A DNA stretch of 64,000 nucleotides. Origin: an uncultured Bacteroidota bacterium (GTDB lineage Bacteria > Bacteroidota > Bacteroidia > Chitinophagales > Chitinophagaceae). The translations under genes were made by a program, and so were the position numbers. The stretch is taken from assembly GCA_903865435.1 (NCBI GenBank), contig CAIPJS010000002.1:1-64000 (forward strand), in the 5' to 3' direction. Shown here piece by piece: positions 16,984 through 25,875 of the stretch; position 1 is the first letter of the stretch, and every line of letters starts with the position of its first letter. Under the pieces are notes generated by a model. That model saw only the letters and a list, made by a program, of their open reading frames with translations. It was not told the origin of the DNA and did no database searches.

Positions 16984-18093
16984 TTGAACACAGTGAAGGA
17001 TACTTATATTTTATATGTGGGCACTTATACCGAAATGATTGATGAAAATTTTGGAGGGCATGGTGCGGGCATCAATTGTTTTGAATTTAATGCAAGTACT
17101 GGTGAATTAAAATTATTAAATCAAACATTTCAAATTAATCCAAGTTATTTAACAGTTTTTAATTTAAATAATACATCTGAAACTAATGCTGCTGAACCAT
17201 GCTTGGTTGCTGTAGCTGAAGTAGTTGCTTCCAAAAAACCAGCGTTATATTTTTATTCCATCCATCAAGACCATTCTCTGCATGCATCCTATACAGCATC
17301 TATTAATGGAGGCTGTCCCTGCCAGCTTACTTTTTTTAAAAGTAATGAAGGGGATGCATTTATAGCTATTGCTTGTTATGAAACTGGAAATATCATTGTT
17401 TATGATGTGCATGCAAAAATGGAACCTATTTCAATTCAACATAGTGGTCATAGTCAACACCCTGCAAGACAAACAGCGGCACATGCCCATTGTGTATGTT
17501 TTGATGCAGCAACGAATAAATTACTGGTAGCTGATTTAGGATTGGATCAAGTTGTAGTGTATTCGATACAAAACAATAAGGGAAAGATAGAAGCCACCGA
17601 AATTCAAATCATGCATACACCGGCAGGAAGCGGTCCTAGGCATATTTGTTTTGATAGGAATCAACATTTTGGATTTATTTTGAATGAACTAAATGGCACC
17701 ATTTGCCTAATTATACACGAGCAAGATCAATATTTAATAAAAGATATTTTCCCAAACAATGCACCTAATTCAACTAATGTTGATAGGGGTGCTGCCGCCA
17801 TTCGTGCTTCCGCCAATGGAAAATTTGTATATACAAGTATTAGATCCAACAATACCATCAGCTTGTATGCATTGGATCCAATAAAAGCATCTCTTGATTT
17901 TATCGAAGCCTATCCAACAGGAGGCGATACGCCAAGGGATTTTACCTTAGATCCAACAGGCAATTGGCTTTTAGTGGGCCATCAATATTCAGATACAATC
18001 AGCATTTTTAATGTAAATTCATACAATGGAAAGCTGAGTTTGTTTAAAATAGTTGAAAATATAAATTCACCCGTTTCTTTTTCATGGGCCTAA
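16984..18093 (+). CDS. Lactonase-family beta-propeller protein (6-phosphogluconolactonase-like)
   Basis: The 369-residue protein lacks a signal peptide and reads as a seven-bladed propeller of the YbhE/Pgl type: YILYVGTYTEM at the start, AAHAHCVCFDAATNKLLVADLG, GSGPRHICFDRNQHFGFILNEL, and a final blade GDTPRDFTLDPTGNWLLVGHQ (read in parts). Members hydrolyse sugar lactones. No ATG is available near the conserved start, so translation probably begins at TTG 16984 or GTG 16993. Behind an SDR and a sugar porter, a lactonase fits oxidation of a sugar to its lactone and then to the acid. Confidence 0.85.
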   Translation: MNTVKDTYILYVGTYTEMIDENFGGHGAGINCFEFNASTGELKLLNQTFQINPSYLTVFNLNNTSETNAAEPCLVAVAEVVASKKPALYFYSIHQDHSLHASYTASINGGCPCQLTFFKSNEGDAFIAIACYETGNIIVYDVHAKMEPISIQHSGHSQHPARQTAAHAHCVCFDAATNKLLVADLGLDQVVVYSIQNNKGKIEATEIQIMHTPAGSGPRHICFDRNQHFGFILNELNGTICLIIHEQDQYLIKDIFPNNAPNSTNVDRGAAAIRASANGKFVYTSIRSNNTISLYALDPIKASLDFIEAYPTGGDTPRDFTLDPTGNWLLVGHQYSDTISIFNVNSYNGKLSLFKIVENINSPVSFSWA

Positions 18094-18108
18094 ATAAAAT
18101 AAATAGCA

Positions 18109-19152
18109 ATGCAAAATAATAACATCATTCAAAAATGTGGCATCACCGATGATTGGTCTTATAAAGGGATGAAAGTGGTTTATCTAGAAAATGCTTTTTT
18201 ACGCATTGGTATATTGGCTGATCGCGGTGCAGATATTTTTGAATTTAAATACAAGCCTTTACAACTAGATTTTTTATTAAGATTGGAAAAAGGAATCAGC
18301 AATCCTGCGCAAGAATTTTCTCAAATGAGAAATACGAGCAATCAATTTGAAGATTATTATTATGGAGGCTGGCAGGAGATGCTTCCTAATAGTCCAGCTT
18401 TTAATTATAGAGGTGCTTCTTTAGGATTGCATGGAGAAGTTGCATTAATTCCATGGAACTATGCTATTGTAAAAGATACTCCGGATGAAGTTGCTGTTAA
18501 ATTTTGGACACGTCCTTTAAGAATGCCCTTGCTTATCGAAAAAATAGTAAGCATTAAGAAAAACAGTACTCAATTAAATATCTCAGAACAACTCACCAAT
18601 GAAAGTGCTACTCATTTAGACATCATGTGGGGGCATCATATTGCATTTGGACTTCCTTTTTTAAATGAAGGTGCCCATATTGAAACCAATGCTAAAACAA
18701 TGGAAGTACATAATGAAATTCCTGCACCACGGAGATTCAAGTCTGGTAAGACATATCAATGGCCCCATGTAGAAGATGCTTCAGGAAAAATGATGGATGC
18801 AAGCATTATTCCAGATACAGCTGCCCCTGCTTATAGCGATCTTGCATTTCTAACTAATTTTAAAACAAATAACAATAAAGCTTTTTATTCCATTACCAAT
18901 CCAAAACAAAAAGTGGGTTTTAAAGTAGAATGGGATGCCTCTGTTTTTAAATGTTTGTGGTTATGGCAAGAAAGAAATGCAACGCAAGATTTTCCATGGT
19001 GGGGCAAATGCTATACGGTAGCATTAGAACCTTGGACATCTAAATTTACCAATGCGCCCAATGAAGCCATCAATAATGGAGAATGGTTGCACCTAAGTGC
19101 AGGCGAAGTGGTTACTACTAGTTTGACAGCTGGTGCTTTTGAAAAAGTATAA
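18109..19152 (+). CDS. DUF4432 / aldose-1-epimerase-like protein
   Basis: The 347-residue cytoplasmic protein has the galactose-mutarotase-like beta sandwich: LRIGILADRGADIFEFKYK near the start, YYYGGWQEMLPNSPAF, LGLHGEVALIPWNY, LDIMWGHHIAFGLPFL and GWE-less C-terminal strands. DUF4432 members bind monosaccharides and may be mutarotases or sugar isomerases. The conserved His and acidic positions (LHGE, WGHH) are present. It closes the tight gene run that starts at the DUF1080 gene and probably acts on the same sugar. Confidence 0.82.
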   Translation: MQNNNIIQKCGITDDWSYKGMKVVYLENAFLRIGILADRGADIFEFKYKPLQLDFLLRLEKGISNPAQEFSQMRNTSNQFEDYYYGGWQEMLPNSPAFNYRGASLGLHGEVALIPWNYAIVKDTPDEVAVKFWTRPLRMPLLIEKIVSIKKNSTQLNISEQLTNESATHLDIMWGHHIAFGLPFLNEGAHIETNAKTMEVHNEIPAPRRFKSGKTYQWPHVEDASGKMMDASIIPDTAAPAYSDLAFLTNFKTNNNKAFYSITNPKQKVGFKVEWDASVFKCLWLWQERNATQDFPWWGKCYTVALEPWTSKFTNAPNEAINNGEWLHLSAGEVVTTSLTAGAFEKV

Positions 19153-19299
19153 AGCTAAAGGCAATATTGATTTGCACTACAGAATCTTTGTAGATCTACA
19201 TTTATATAAGTTGTGCTTGCATGATTCATCATATTAATTTTATTAAACAGCATAAATTGATTATTTTTAGTAAGCTTCAAAATCTATAATATCAACACC

Positions 19300-20079
19300 A
19301 TGAAATATATACAAAAAACAATTTTACTAAGTTTATTCATTCTTGGATCTTCTTATCATTCATTTGCACAAAAACAGTTCAATGCTTTACTTGTAACCAC
19401 TACAAGAGGTTGGCATCATGAATCTATACATGCAGGTGTACTAGCCATTCAACAGTTAGGTGTTAAACATAATTTTAATGTAAACTTATTAGAAGACAAC
19501 TATGGTTTTACAGATAAAACTTTATCCAATTATCAAGTAGTGATATTTTTAAATACCACTGGTGATATTTTAAACAATGAGGAACAAAAAGTAATGGAGC
19601 GCTTTATTCAATCTGGTAAAGGGTTTATGGGCATTCATAGTGCCTCTGATACAGAGTATGATTGGGCATGGTATACACAACTCGTTGGAAGAATGTTTCA
19701 TATACATCCTGCTATTCAGTCGGCTCGTTTAAATGTGCTAGATGCTTCTTTCCCTGGGCTTGAAGGTTTTGCGAATAATAAACAATGGACAGACGAGTGG
19801 TATGAATTTGGTCCAGATCAAGTAAAAGATTTAAAAACAATATTATCGGTTGATGAAAAATCATATGACCCTAAAGCAGATTGGGCAGCTAATCCACAAA
19901 GAGCAGCGGTATCAGGAAAAGGCATGGGTGCCTTTCACCCCATTGCATGGTACCATAATTTTGATGGAGGCCGTGCATTTTATACCAATCTTGGTCATGT
20001 GCCAAGCGACTTTACAGATCCAACCTATTTAAGTCATATTACTGCTGGCATTATTTGGGCTGCTACTGGGAAAAAATAG
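19300..20079 (+). CDS. Secreted ThuA domain protein
   Basis: The 259-residue protein has a signal peptide ending HSFAQ, then one ThuA domain: FNALLVTTTRGWHHESIHAG, a class-I glutamine-amidotransferase-like fold, the IHSASDTEYDW motif near residues 108-118, and a C-terminal HNFDGGRAFYTNLGH that is strongly conserved in the family. ThuA proteins are linked to trehalose and 3-keto-sugar utilisation, and often accompany DUF1080 and Gfo/Idh proteins as here. It lies 147 bases after the DUF4432 gene, so it may have its own promoter. The biochemical reaction of this family is only partly known. Confidence 0.88.
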   Translation: MKYIQKTILLSLFILGSSYHSFAQKQFNALLVTTTRGWHHESIHAGVLAIQQLGVKHNFNVNLLEDNYGFTDKTLSNYQVVIFLNTTGDILNNEEQKVMERFIQSGKGFMGIHSASDTEYDWAWYTQLVGRMFHIHPAIQSARLNVLDASFPGLEGFANNKQWTDEWYEFGPDQVKDLKTILSVDEKSYDPKADWAANPQRAAVSGKGMGAFHPIAWYHNFDGGRAFYTNLGHVPSDFTDPTYLSHITAGIIWAATGKK

Positions 20080-20112
20080 CTCTGTTTATCAATCAACTAA
20101 AGATCTGACTAA

Positions 20113-21981
20113 TTATTTAGATTTGGGTTGAATGGCCTTTTTAATTTTAGTAAACAATTCAGTGTTTTCGTAAACGCCATCAAATAAGAAAGATTGATAA
20201 CCATAGCTAAATACTGGCACGGGAATACCCGTGTGGTCATTGGTGGCAAATTGAGCAGTAAGACTTTGTTTTTTATAATCTCCATCATGAAGGGTAAGCC
20301 CACCGGTTTCATGGTCACCAGTAATAATAACAAGAGTGCCTTTGTTTTCATCTGCGTATTGAATTGCTTTGCCAATTAAAGCATCGAAGTCAATCACTTC
20401 TTTAACCACATACTCAATATTGTTAGCATGTCCTCCATAATCTATTTGAGCAGCTTCCAGCATCATAAAAAATTGCTTGCTTTTATTTAATTCAAGAGCA
20501 GCCTTTGTTTTTTCAAACGCATTGCTTAACCAATTACCCCTTCCTTCTTGCATGGACAATCCAGCTTGTGGATCAAGCACCAACATTTTATGATTGGTTG
20601 GAGTTGACAATGCATTGATTGAATGTTCTATTTTATAATTGGGTAATAAGCTGTCAAGTAGTTGGTTGTTTAAAACAGCCACTTGCTTTTTTTGTAGAAT
20701 GCTTATTTTATTTATTTTATTATTCCCCGCACCTGCTAAAATTTGAACCCCAGAATTTTTTAATTGTTGAATAATTTGTATGGAACTATCTCTTTCTTTT
20801 TCATGTGCATAAAAAGCTGCAGGTGTAGCATCAGATACATCCCCACTACTAATTAATCCAACACTATAATTTTTATTTACTAAATAATCGGTAATTAATT
20901 TTAAGGGTTCGCCTTTGGGGTTAATACCTAAATGTCTGTTCTCCATTTTTTCACCCGTAGCTATGGAACTAGCACCTGGTGCCGAATCGGTTACATAATT
21001 ATCTGCAGAGCTAGTTTTTGAAAATCCAATATGCTTTAAATGAAAAGTAGTTAAAGCCCCGCCATTAGCGGTATAGCCCGCATACCACTGTGGTAAACTA
21101 CAACCATCCCCAATCAATAAAATAATTTTAGTAACCGGAAGGTCAACACCATCGTTTTTATATTTAGGTAGATAGACTGCTTGTTTGTTTGACAGACGCA
21201 CATGGGTCGTACTCCATTCATTTAAAAACTTAGCCAAGGATACGATATGATCTGTATTGATATAGTCTACCTTCATTTTTATAAACTGTTGCCAAGCATT
21301 TAAATAATCAGGGCTGGCCCAAAATCTAATTTTTTTACCTTTCTCATGTGTACTACTAATAATAGAATCAATTTTTATACGCTCTGCTTTTACCATGATG
21401 CCTTTACCATTCCAATGCGCGTAATTGGTAAAATCTGCACTGAATAAACCAATTTTAGCTAATTCAGTTACCGAGTAATGTTTATCTAAATCGCCATCAA
21501 AAAAAATGTAATTAGGATAGCTAGCAAACTCATTGGGCTTAGGTCTATTGCCTGTGATGACAATTTTAATTTTACCAGCATTGATGATAGATGAATAGGT
21601 ATCAAGTAGGACTACTAATTTTTGTAGGGTCCTAATGGGGTCTGTCTTAATATCTATGAGTAATTGTAATGGCTTTGTACTATCTGCATAAGGATAACCA
21701 TGATTTGCATTGATTTTATTTTTTAGCGGGTCAAGATAAAATGCTTGAAGGGTTCTTTTCTTTTGAATATCATTAAAAGTATGGCCCACAAATAAGCTAT
21801 CATTAAAATAAAAGATATCTGCTTCTATAGATCCAAAACCATTTTCATATGCTGTAAAAAAGGGTATGGGGTTTTCGTAATCGTTATGAGAATGCGCATT
21901 GGAGGTCGTATAGTTTTGACCAAAAGCAGTATTAAAAATTACAATAGTAAATAGTAATGCAATTCGTTTATTTATTTTCAT
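20113..21981 (-). CDS. Secreted GDPD/PI-PLC-like domain fused to alkaline phosphatase
   Basis: The signal peptide ends AFGQ. Residues about 25-260 form a phosphodiesterase TIM-barrel-like domain with paired His30/His32 (NAHSHND), Glu53 and Asp55 (SIEADI) and His67 (FVGH), as in GDPD and PI-PLC proteins. Residues about 283-610 are an alkaline phosphatase: LLIGDGCSLPQWYAG, the nucleophile motif TDSAPGASSIATG with Ser333, HADFE-like metal segments and TGDHETGGL near the end. One protein could thus cleave a phosphodiester and then release phosphate. It shares a four-base ATGA overlap with the upstream PhnO-like gene. The phosphatase part is certain; activity of the first domain is inferred. Confidence 0.9.
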   Translation of the reverse strand: MKINKRIALLFTIVIFNTAFGQNYTTSNAHSHNDYENPIPFFTAYENGFGSIEADIFYFNDSLFVGHTFNDIQKKRTLQAFYLDPLKNKINANHGYPYADSTKPLQLLIDIKTDPIRTLQKLVVLLDTYSSIINAGKIKIVITGNRPKPNEFASYPNYIFFDGDLDKHYSVTELAKIGLFSADFTNYAHWNGKGIMVKAERIKIDSIISSTHEKGKKIRFWASPDYLNAWQQFIKMKVDYINTDHIVSLAKFLNEWSTTHVRLSNKQAVYLPKYKNDGVDLPVTKIILLIGDGCSLPQWYAGYTANGGALTTFHLKHIGFSKTSSADNYVTDSAPGASSIATGEKMENRHLGINPKGEPLKLITDYLVNKNYSVGLISSGDVSDATPAAFYAHEKERDSSIQIIQQLKNSGVQILAGAGNNKINKISILQKKQVAVLNNQLLDSLLPNYKIEHSINALSTPTNHKMLVLDPQAGLSMQEGRGNWLSNAFEKTKAALELNKSKQFFMMLEAAQIDYGGHANNIEYVVKEVIDFDALIGKAIQYADENKGTLVIITGDHETGGLTLHDGDYKKQSLTAQFATNDHTGIPVPVFSYGYQSFLFDGVYENTELFTKIKKAIQPKSK

Positions 21982-22409
21982 GAAAGTGTTTTTGTAAATT
22001 TTAAATGTGATTGTTGAAAGCCCATTTTTGTATAAAATTCGTGTGTATCTAATCTTTTATTTTGTGCTGTAACTTCAAAAGAAATGCAATCTAATGCTAT
22101 TAATTCTTGCTCAATAAATTTCACCAATTGCGCGCCAACATTTTGTCCTCTGTATTCTTGTTTAACAAAAAGCTCTTGAATTTCTGCTACTTTTCCACAG
22201 TGATGAAGTAACGGTTGTATATAGCAACTTATAAAGCCTAAGGCCTCCCCATTAAGCCTTTCAGCTAGGTAATACAATATGTTTTCATTATTCATATTGT
22301 GTATAAATATCTTTTCAAACTCATTGATATTGAAAGTAAAATCTTCTAATAAACAAATTTGTTCATATACAGTTAACATATCTTTTTGCTCTACTTTTCT
22401 AATGTACAT
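21978..22409 (-). CDS. phnO: PhnO-like aminoalkylphosphonate N-acetyltransferase (GNAT)
   Basis: The 143-residue GNAT protein resembles enterobacterial PhnO along its whole length, as far as I recall that sequence: an ICLLEDFTFN helix, LHH before EIQELFV, the acetyl-CoA loop RGQNVGAQL, and a C-terminal block with KR, D, H, FY and QSHLKFTKTL. PhnO acetylates aminoalkylphosphonates such as 2-aminoethylphosphonate. The gene overlaps the start of the phosphatase fusion by four bases, and a phosphonate operon lies 6 kb away, which supports this name over a generic GNAT. The assignment needs an alignment to be firm. Confidence 0.75.
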   Translation of the reverse strand: MYIRKVEQKDMLTVYEQICLLEDFTFNINEFEKIFIHNMNNENILYYLAERLNGEALGFISCYIQPLLHHCGKVAEIQELFVKQEYRGQNVGAQLVKFIEQELIALDCISFEVTAQNKRLDTHEFYTKMGFQQSHLKFTKTLS

Positions 22410-22448
22410 TTCAATTTTATTTTTCTAATGTTATGAAATTATAAAGTG

Positions 22449-22467
22449 AATATTACCCCAATATTAA
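22449..22467 (-). promoter_or_regulatory. Possible Pho-box-like 11-bp repeat upstream of phnO/phosphatase genes
   Basis: Read on the minus strand, TTAATATT (22467-22460) and GTAATATT (22456-22449) are spaced exactly 11 bases apart, about 40-58 bases before the phnO start; a TTAAC lies a further nine bases upstream. The 11-bp phase matches PhoB/PhoP-type operators. The region is AT-rich, so chance is possible. Confidence 0.35.
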
Positions 22468-22540
22468 ATTTGTTAAAAAGGTACCATTATTAATACTACA
22501 GTAATATTAAACATGTTAAAATTGCATAAAAATTTAACAT

Positions 22541-25500
22541 ATGCAAGTATTTTTCAAGAAAATGTTAATAGGGGTGATGCTATTAACTTTTTTATTTACA
22601 AAAGTTTTTTCGCAAGACAGTAAAGTGGTTGCAGGAAAAATTTCAAATTCAAATGGAAGTGGAATTTCAGGTGCAGTAATTAGAATATTGCCTTCAAGAA
22701 AGGTGATTACTTCTGACAATACTGGTGAATTCAAAATTACTATTAATGGTTCTGATAAATCATTAGAAATTAGTTCTATTGGATTTATCAGTCAAACAAT
22801 CACAATAAGTAGTTTAAATTCTTATAACATTGTATTAAAAGATGATCCAAATGTTTTAACAGATGTAGTTGTAACTGCATTTGGTATCAAAAAGGAAATT
22901 AAAAGATTGGGCTATGATATTCAAGAATTGAAGGGGGCTGATTTGGCACAATCAAGAGATGCAAACCCAATTAATTCTTTAGTAGGTAAAGTGGCAGGTT
23001 TAACTGTTGGTGGCAACGCAGAAATGTTAGGTCGCCCTGAATTAGTTTTAAGAGGCTCTAAGGATCTTTTATTTGTTGTAGATGGGACTCCTATTAATTC
23101 TGATACTTGGAACATTAGTCCAGATGATATCGAATCTTATACTATTTTAAAAGGTACTAACGCCTCAGCTGTATATGGTTTTAGAGGTTTAAACGGTGCC
23201 ATTGTTATTACTACTAAATCTGGATCTAAAGATAAAAAAGGATGGCAAGTTGATTTCAATAATAGCACTTTTGTTGAGCCAAGCTTCTTAACATTACCAG
23301 AAAGTCAATATGAGTATGGACGTGGTAAAGTTTTTACATATTCTTATGGTGATAGGTTATATGATAATGCACAACGTTTACCAGAATGGGGCCCTCGATT
23401 TGAAGGTCAATTGATTAAACAATACAATAGTCCTTACGATCCATTGACTGGTATTAGAACAGCAACTCCGTGGACTGCAAAGGGTATCAATAACTTCCAA
23501 AACTTCATGCAGACAGGTTTAACAACCAATACAAATATTTCCATGTCTGCTGCAACTGATAGATCTGATATCAGAATTTCAATGTCAAACATGTATCAAA
23601 AAGGTACTGCACCAAATACTAATTTATACACTTATAATTTAGCAATTAAAGGTGGGTATAATATTTCTGATAAATTAAGATTAGAAGCTAGTTTGAACTT
23701 GAACAAGCAAAATTCACCAAATATTCCAGATGTGAACTATGGCCCTAACTCATATATTTACATGTTTAAGGTTTATGGTTCATCAGATTATGATATCAAT
23801 GATTTAAAAGATGTATTTAAAGGACCAACTGGTGTGAAAGGTTTAATGCCATATGCGCAAGAGTATGGTCGTGAAAACAGTGCTGTGTATATGGCAAATT
23901 ATTGGTTACGTACTCATGACAAAACAGATATCAATGGATACGTTAAAGCAACATATAAATTTAATTCTTCTTTAAGTTTAAATCTAAAATCTCAAATTAC
24001 AACTTGGAATCAAACAAGACAAGAGGATGTACCTGCTGGAGCTAATTTACAAACATATACTCCATGGTGGTATTTTGGTTGGTACGGTGATTATCGTTTA
24101 GATAAAAGAAACCTATTTGAAAACAATAATGATTTGACACTTAATTATGATCATAGATTTAAGGATTGGAATGTATCTGGTTTCGCTGGTATTAGCGATC
24201 GTTCCTTTAACTATAATTCATTTTTTGGAACTACTAAAGCATTAGCTGTTCCCGGCTTATATGCATTATCTAACTCCATTAATCCAGCATTGGAATATAC
24301 ATGGGGTTCTAGAATGCAAGTATATAGTGCTTTTTATTCTATGGATTTTACCTATAAAAAATTCTTTACTTTATCACATACTGGTAGGGTAGATCAATTG
24401 TCTACTTTGCCTAATGGAAACAATACTTTTTATTATCCTTCAGTTTCTTTGAGTACAGTATTAACTGATTATTTAGACATTCCAAAGTTTATTTCTTTTG
24501 CTAAGCTTAGAGCATCTTATGCAAATGTGAAAGGTGGATTGACTCAATCTAATGTACCTAGTGCTTTCTCTATGATTTCTGGACAAAGTATCAATGGTGG
24601 CTTATTAGGTTATAGCACTGATTTGTATTCATCTTATGATGGCCCATCTTATAATAATCAAAACTCTTATTCAATTGCAACATATTATAATGGACTTTCA
24701 TCTGTAAACTTTTCTAATACCATTGCAAATCCAAATTTAAAGCCATTTTCAAGAACAAGCTATGAAGGCGGTATTGATTTGAAATTTTTGAAAAATAGAT
24801 TAGGTTTAGATTTTACTTATTTTTCTTCTTTGAATGGACCTCAAATTTATGCATTACCAGTTCCATCTTCTACTGGATATAGTTCTCAAAATGTAAATGG
24901 TATTACTACTAAGAAAGATGGTTTTGAAATTTCATTAAATGGTAGTCCATTGAAATCAGCTAATGGGTTGAACTGGGATGTAATGTTAAACTATTCAACT
25001 TACAAGGAAACTTTAAATGAAATTTATGGCACTGAAAAATATTTAACATTAAATGGACATAACTATACAGTTGGCGAAAGATTGGATGCATTTTATAGCA
25101 CTGGTTATGTTACAGATGGTAAAGGTAACAACATCATAAGTGGAGGTCTTCCATTAAGAGCTCCATCTGATATTGACAACAATAAGTTCTTAGGTTTTAT
25201 GAATCCTGATTTTACATTAGCTTTTGCAAATAAATTCAGTTATAAAAATTTTAACTTCAGCTTCCAACTTGATGGAAGATTTGGTGGTCAAATTTATGAT
25301 GAAGTATACAAGGATGGTATGAATGGAGGAACCGCTATTGAAAGTGCTACAGGTGCTTTTGGTGCTGCTCGTTTAGCAGAATGGCAATCTACTAATAATC
25401 AAACCACAACAGTTGTACCAAAATACATTGCACCAGGTGTTAAAATTGTATCGGGTACCCCAATTTATAAAAATGGATTAATCACCAACTTATCGGCTTT

Positions 25501-25846
25501 GACTTTTGCTAATAATGATGTTGCAAGTACTGTTCAAAACTATCTTTCTTCAGGTCTTGGAGGTATGACAGAGCCATGGATGATAGATCGCACATTCATA
25601 AAATTACGTGAAGTTTCATTTGGTTACACTATGCCTCAATCAATGCTTAAATCTAAAGCTATCAAATCAATTACATTTTCTTTAGTGGGCAAAAACTTAT
25701 TATATTTTGCTGCAAGAAAAGATTTTGATATTGAACAATTTGCTTCTGGTTATAACGCAGGAGATTTATCATTGCAGAATGGTGGAGGTGTTTTACAAAG
25801 TGTTACTTCTAAAAGATTTGGTTTTAACATTAATGTTAGCTTCTAA
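22541..25846 (+). CDS. SusC/RagA-family TonB-linked outer-membrane protein
   Basis: The 1101-residue protein has a signal peptide ending KVFSQ, a carboxypeptidase-regulatory-like domain (about 28-105, ISNSNGSGISGAVIRI), a DVVVTAFG linker, the plug (LLFVVDGTPINSD, NASAVYGFRGLNGAIVITTKSG read in parts) and a long beta barrel ending RFGFNINVSF with a terminal Phe. SusC proteins pair with SusD lipoproteins to import large nutrients. No glycanase, regulator or sigma/anti-sigma gene flanks it. Its neighbours are phosphatase and phosphonate genes, so the cargo may be an organophosphorus compound. That is inference from position. Confidence 0.95.
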   Translation: MQVFFKKMLIGVMLLTFLFTKVFSQDSKVVAGKISNSNGSGISGAVIRILPSRKVITSDNTGEFKITINGSDKSLEISSIGFISQTITISSLNSYNIVLKDDPNVLTDVVVTAFGIKKEIKRLGYDIQELKGADLAQSRDANPINSLVGKVAGLTVGGNAEMLGRPELVLRGSKDLLFVVDGTPINSDTWNISPDDIESYTILKGTNASAVYGFRGLNGAIVITTKSGSKDKKGWQVDFNNSTFVEPSFLTLPESQYEYGRGKVFTYSYGDRLYDNAQRLPEWGPRFEGQLIKQYNSPYDPLTGIRTATPWTAKGINNFQNFMQTGLTTNTNISMSAATDRSDIRISMSNMYQKGTAPNTNLYTYNLAIKGGYNISDKLRLEASLNLNKQNSPNIPDVNYGPNSYIYMFKVYGSSDYDINDLKDVFKGPTGVKGLMPYAQEYGRENSAVYMANYWLRTHDKTDINGYVKATYKFNSSLSLNLKSQITTWNQTRQEDVPAGANLQTYTPWWYFGWYGDYRLDKRNLFENNNDLTLNYDHRFKDWNVSGFAGISDRSFNYNSFFGTTKALAVPGLYALSNSINPALEYTWGSRMQVYSAFYSMDFTYKKFFTLSHTGRVDQLSTLPNGNNTFYYPSVSLSTVLTDYLDIPKFISFAKLRASYANVKGGLTQSNVPSAFSMISGQSINGGLLGYSTDLYSSYDGPSYNNQNSYSIATYYNGLSSVNFSNTIANPNLKPFSRTSYEGGIDLKFLKNRLGLDFTYFSSLNGPQIYALPVPSSTGYSSQNVNGITTKKDGFEISLNGSPLKSANGLNWDVMLNYSTYKETLNEIYGTEKYLTLNGHNYTVGERLDAFYSTGYVTDGKGNNIISGGLPLRAPSDIDNNKFLGFMNPDFTLAFANKFSYKNFNFSFQLDGRFGGQIYDEVYKDGMNGGTAIESATGAFGAARLAEWQSTNNQTTTVVPKYIAPGVKIVSGTPIYKNGLITNLSALTFANNDVASTVQNYLSSGLGGMTEPWMIDRTFIKLREVSFGYTMPQSMLKSKAIKSITFSLVGKNLLYFAARKDFDIEQFASGYNAGDLSLQNGGGVLQSVTSKRFGFNINVSF

Positions 25847-25875
25847 TTAAATAATAAAAGATAAATTATAATTTT

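Noticed and set aside
22472-22540. Pho-box-like repeat for susC
   Set aside because: TTAAA and TAAAA units show only partial 11-base phase and lie immediately at the start codon, so the signal is too weak to list.
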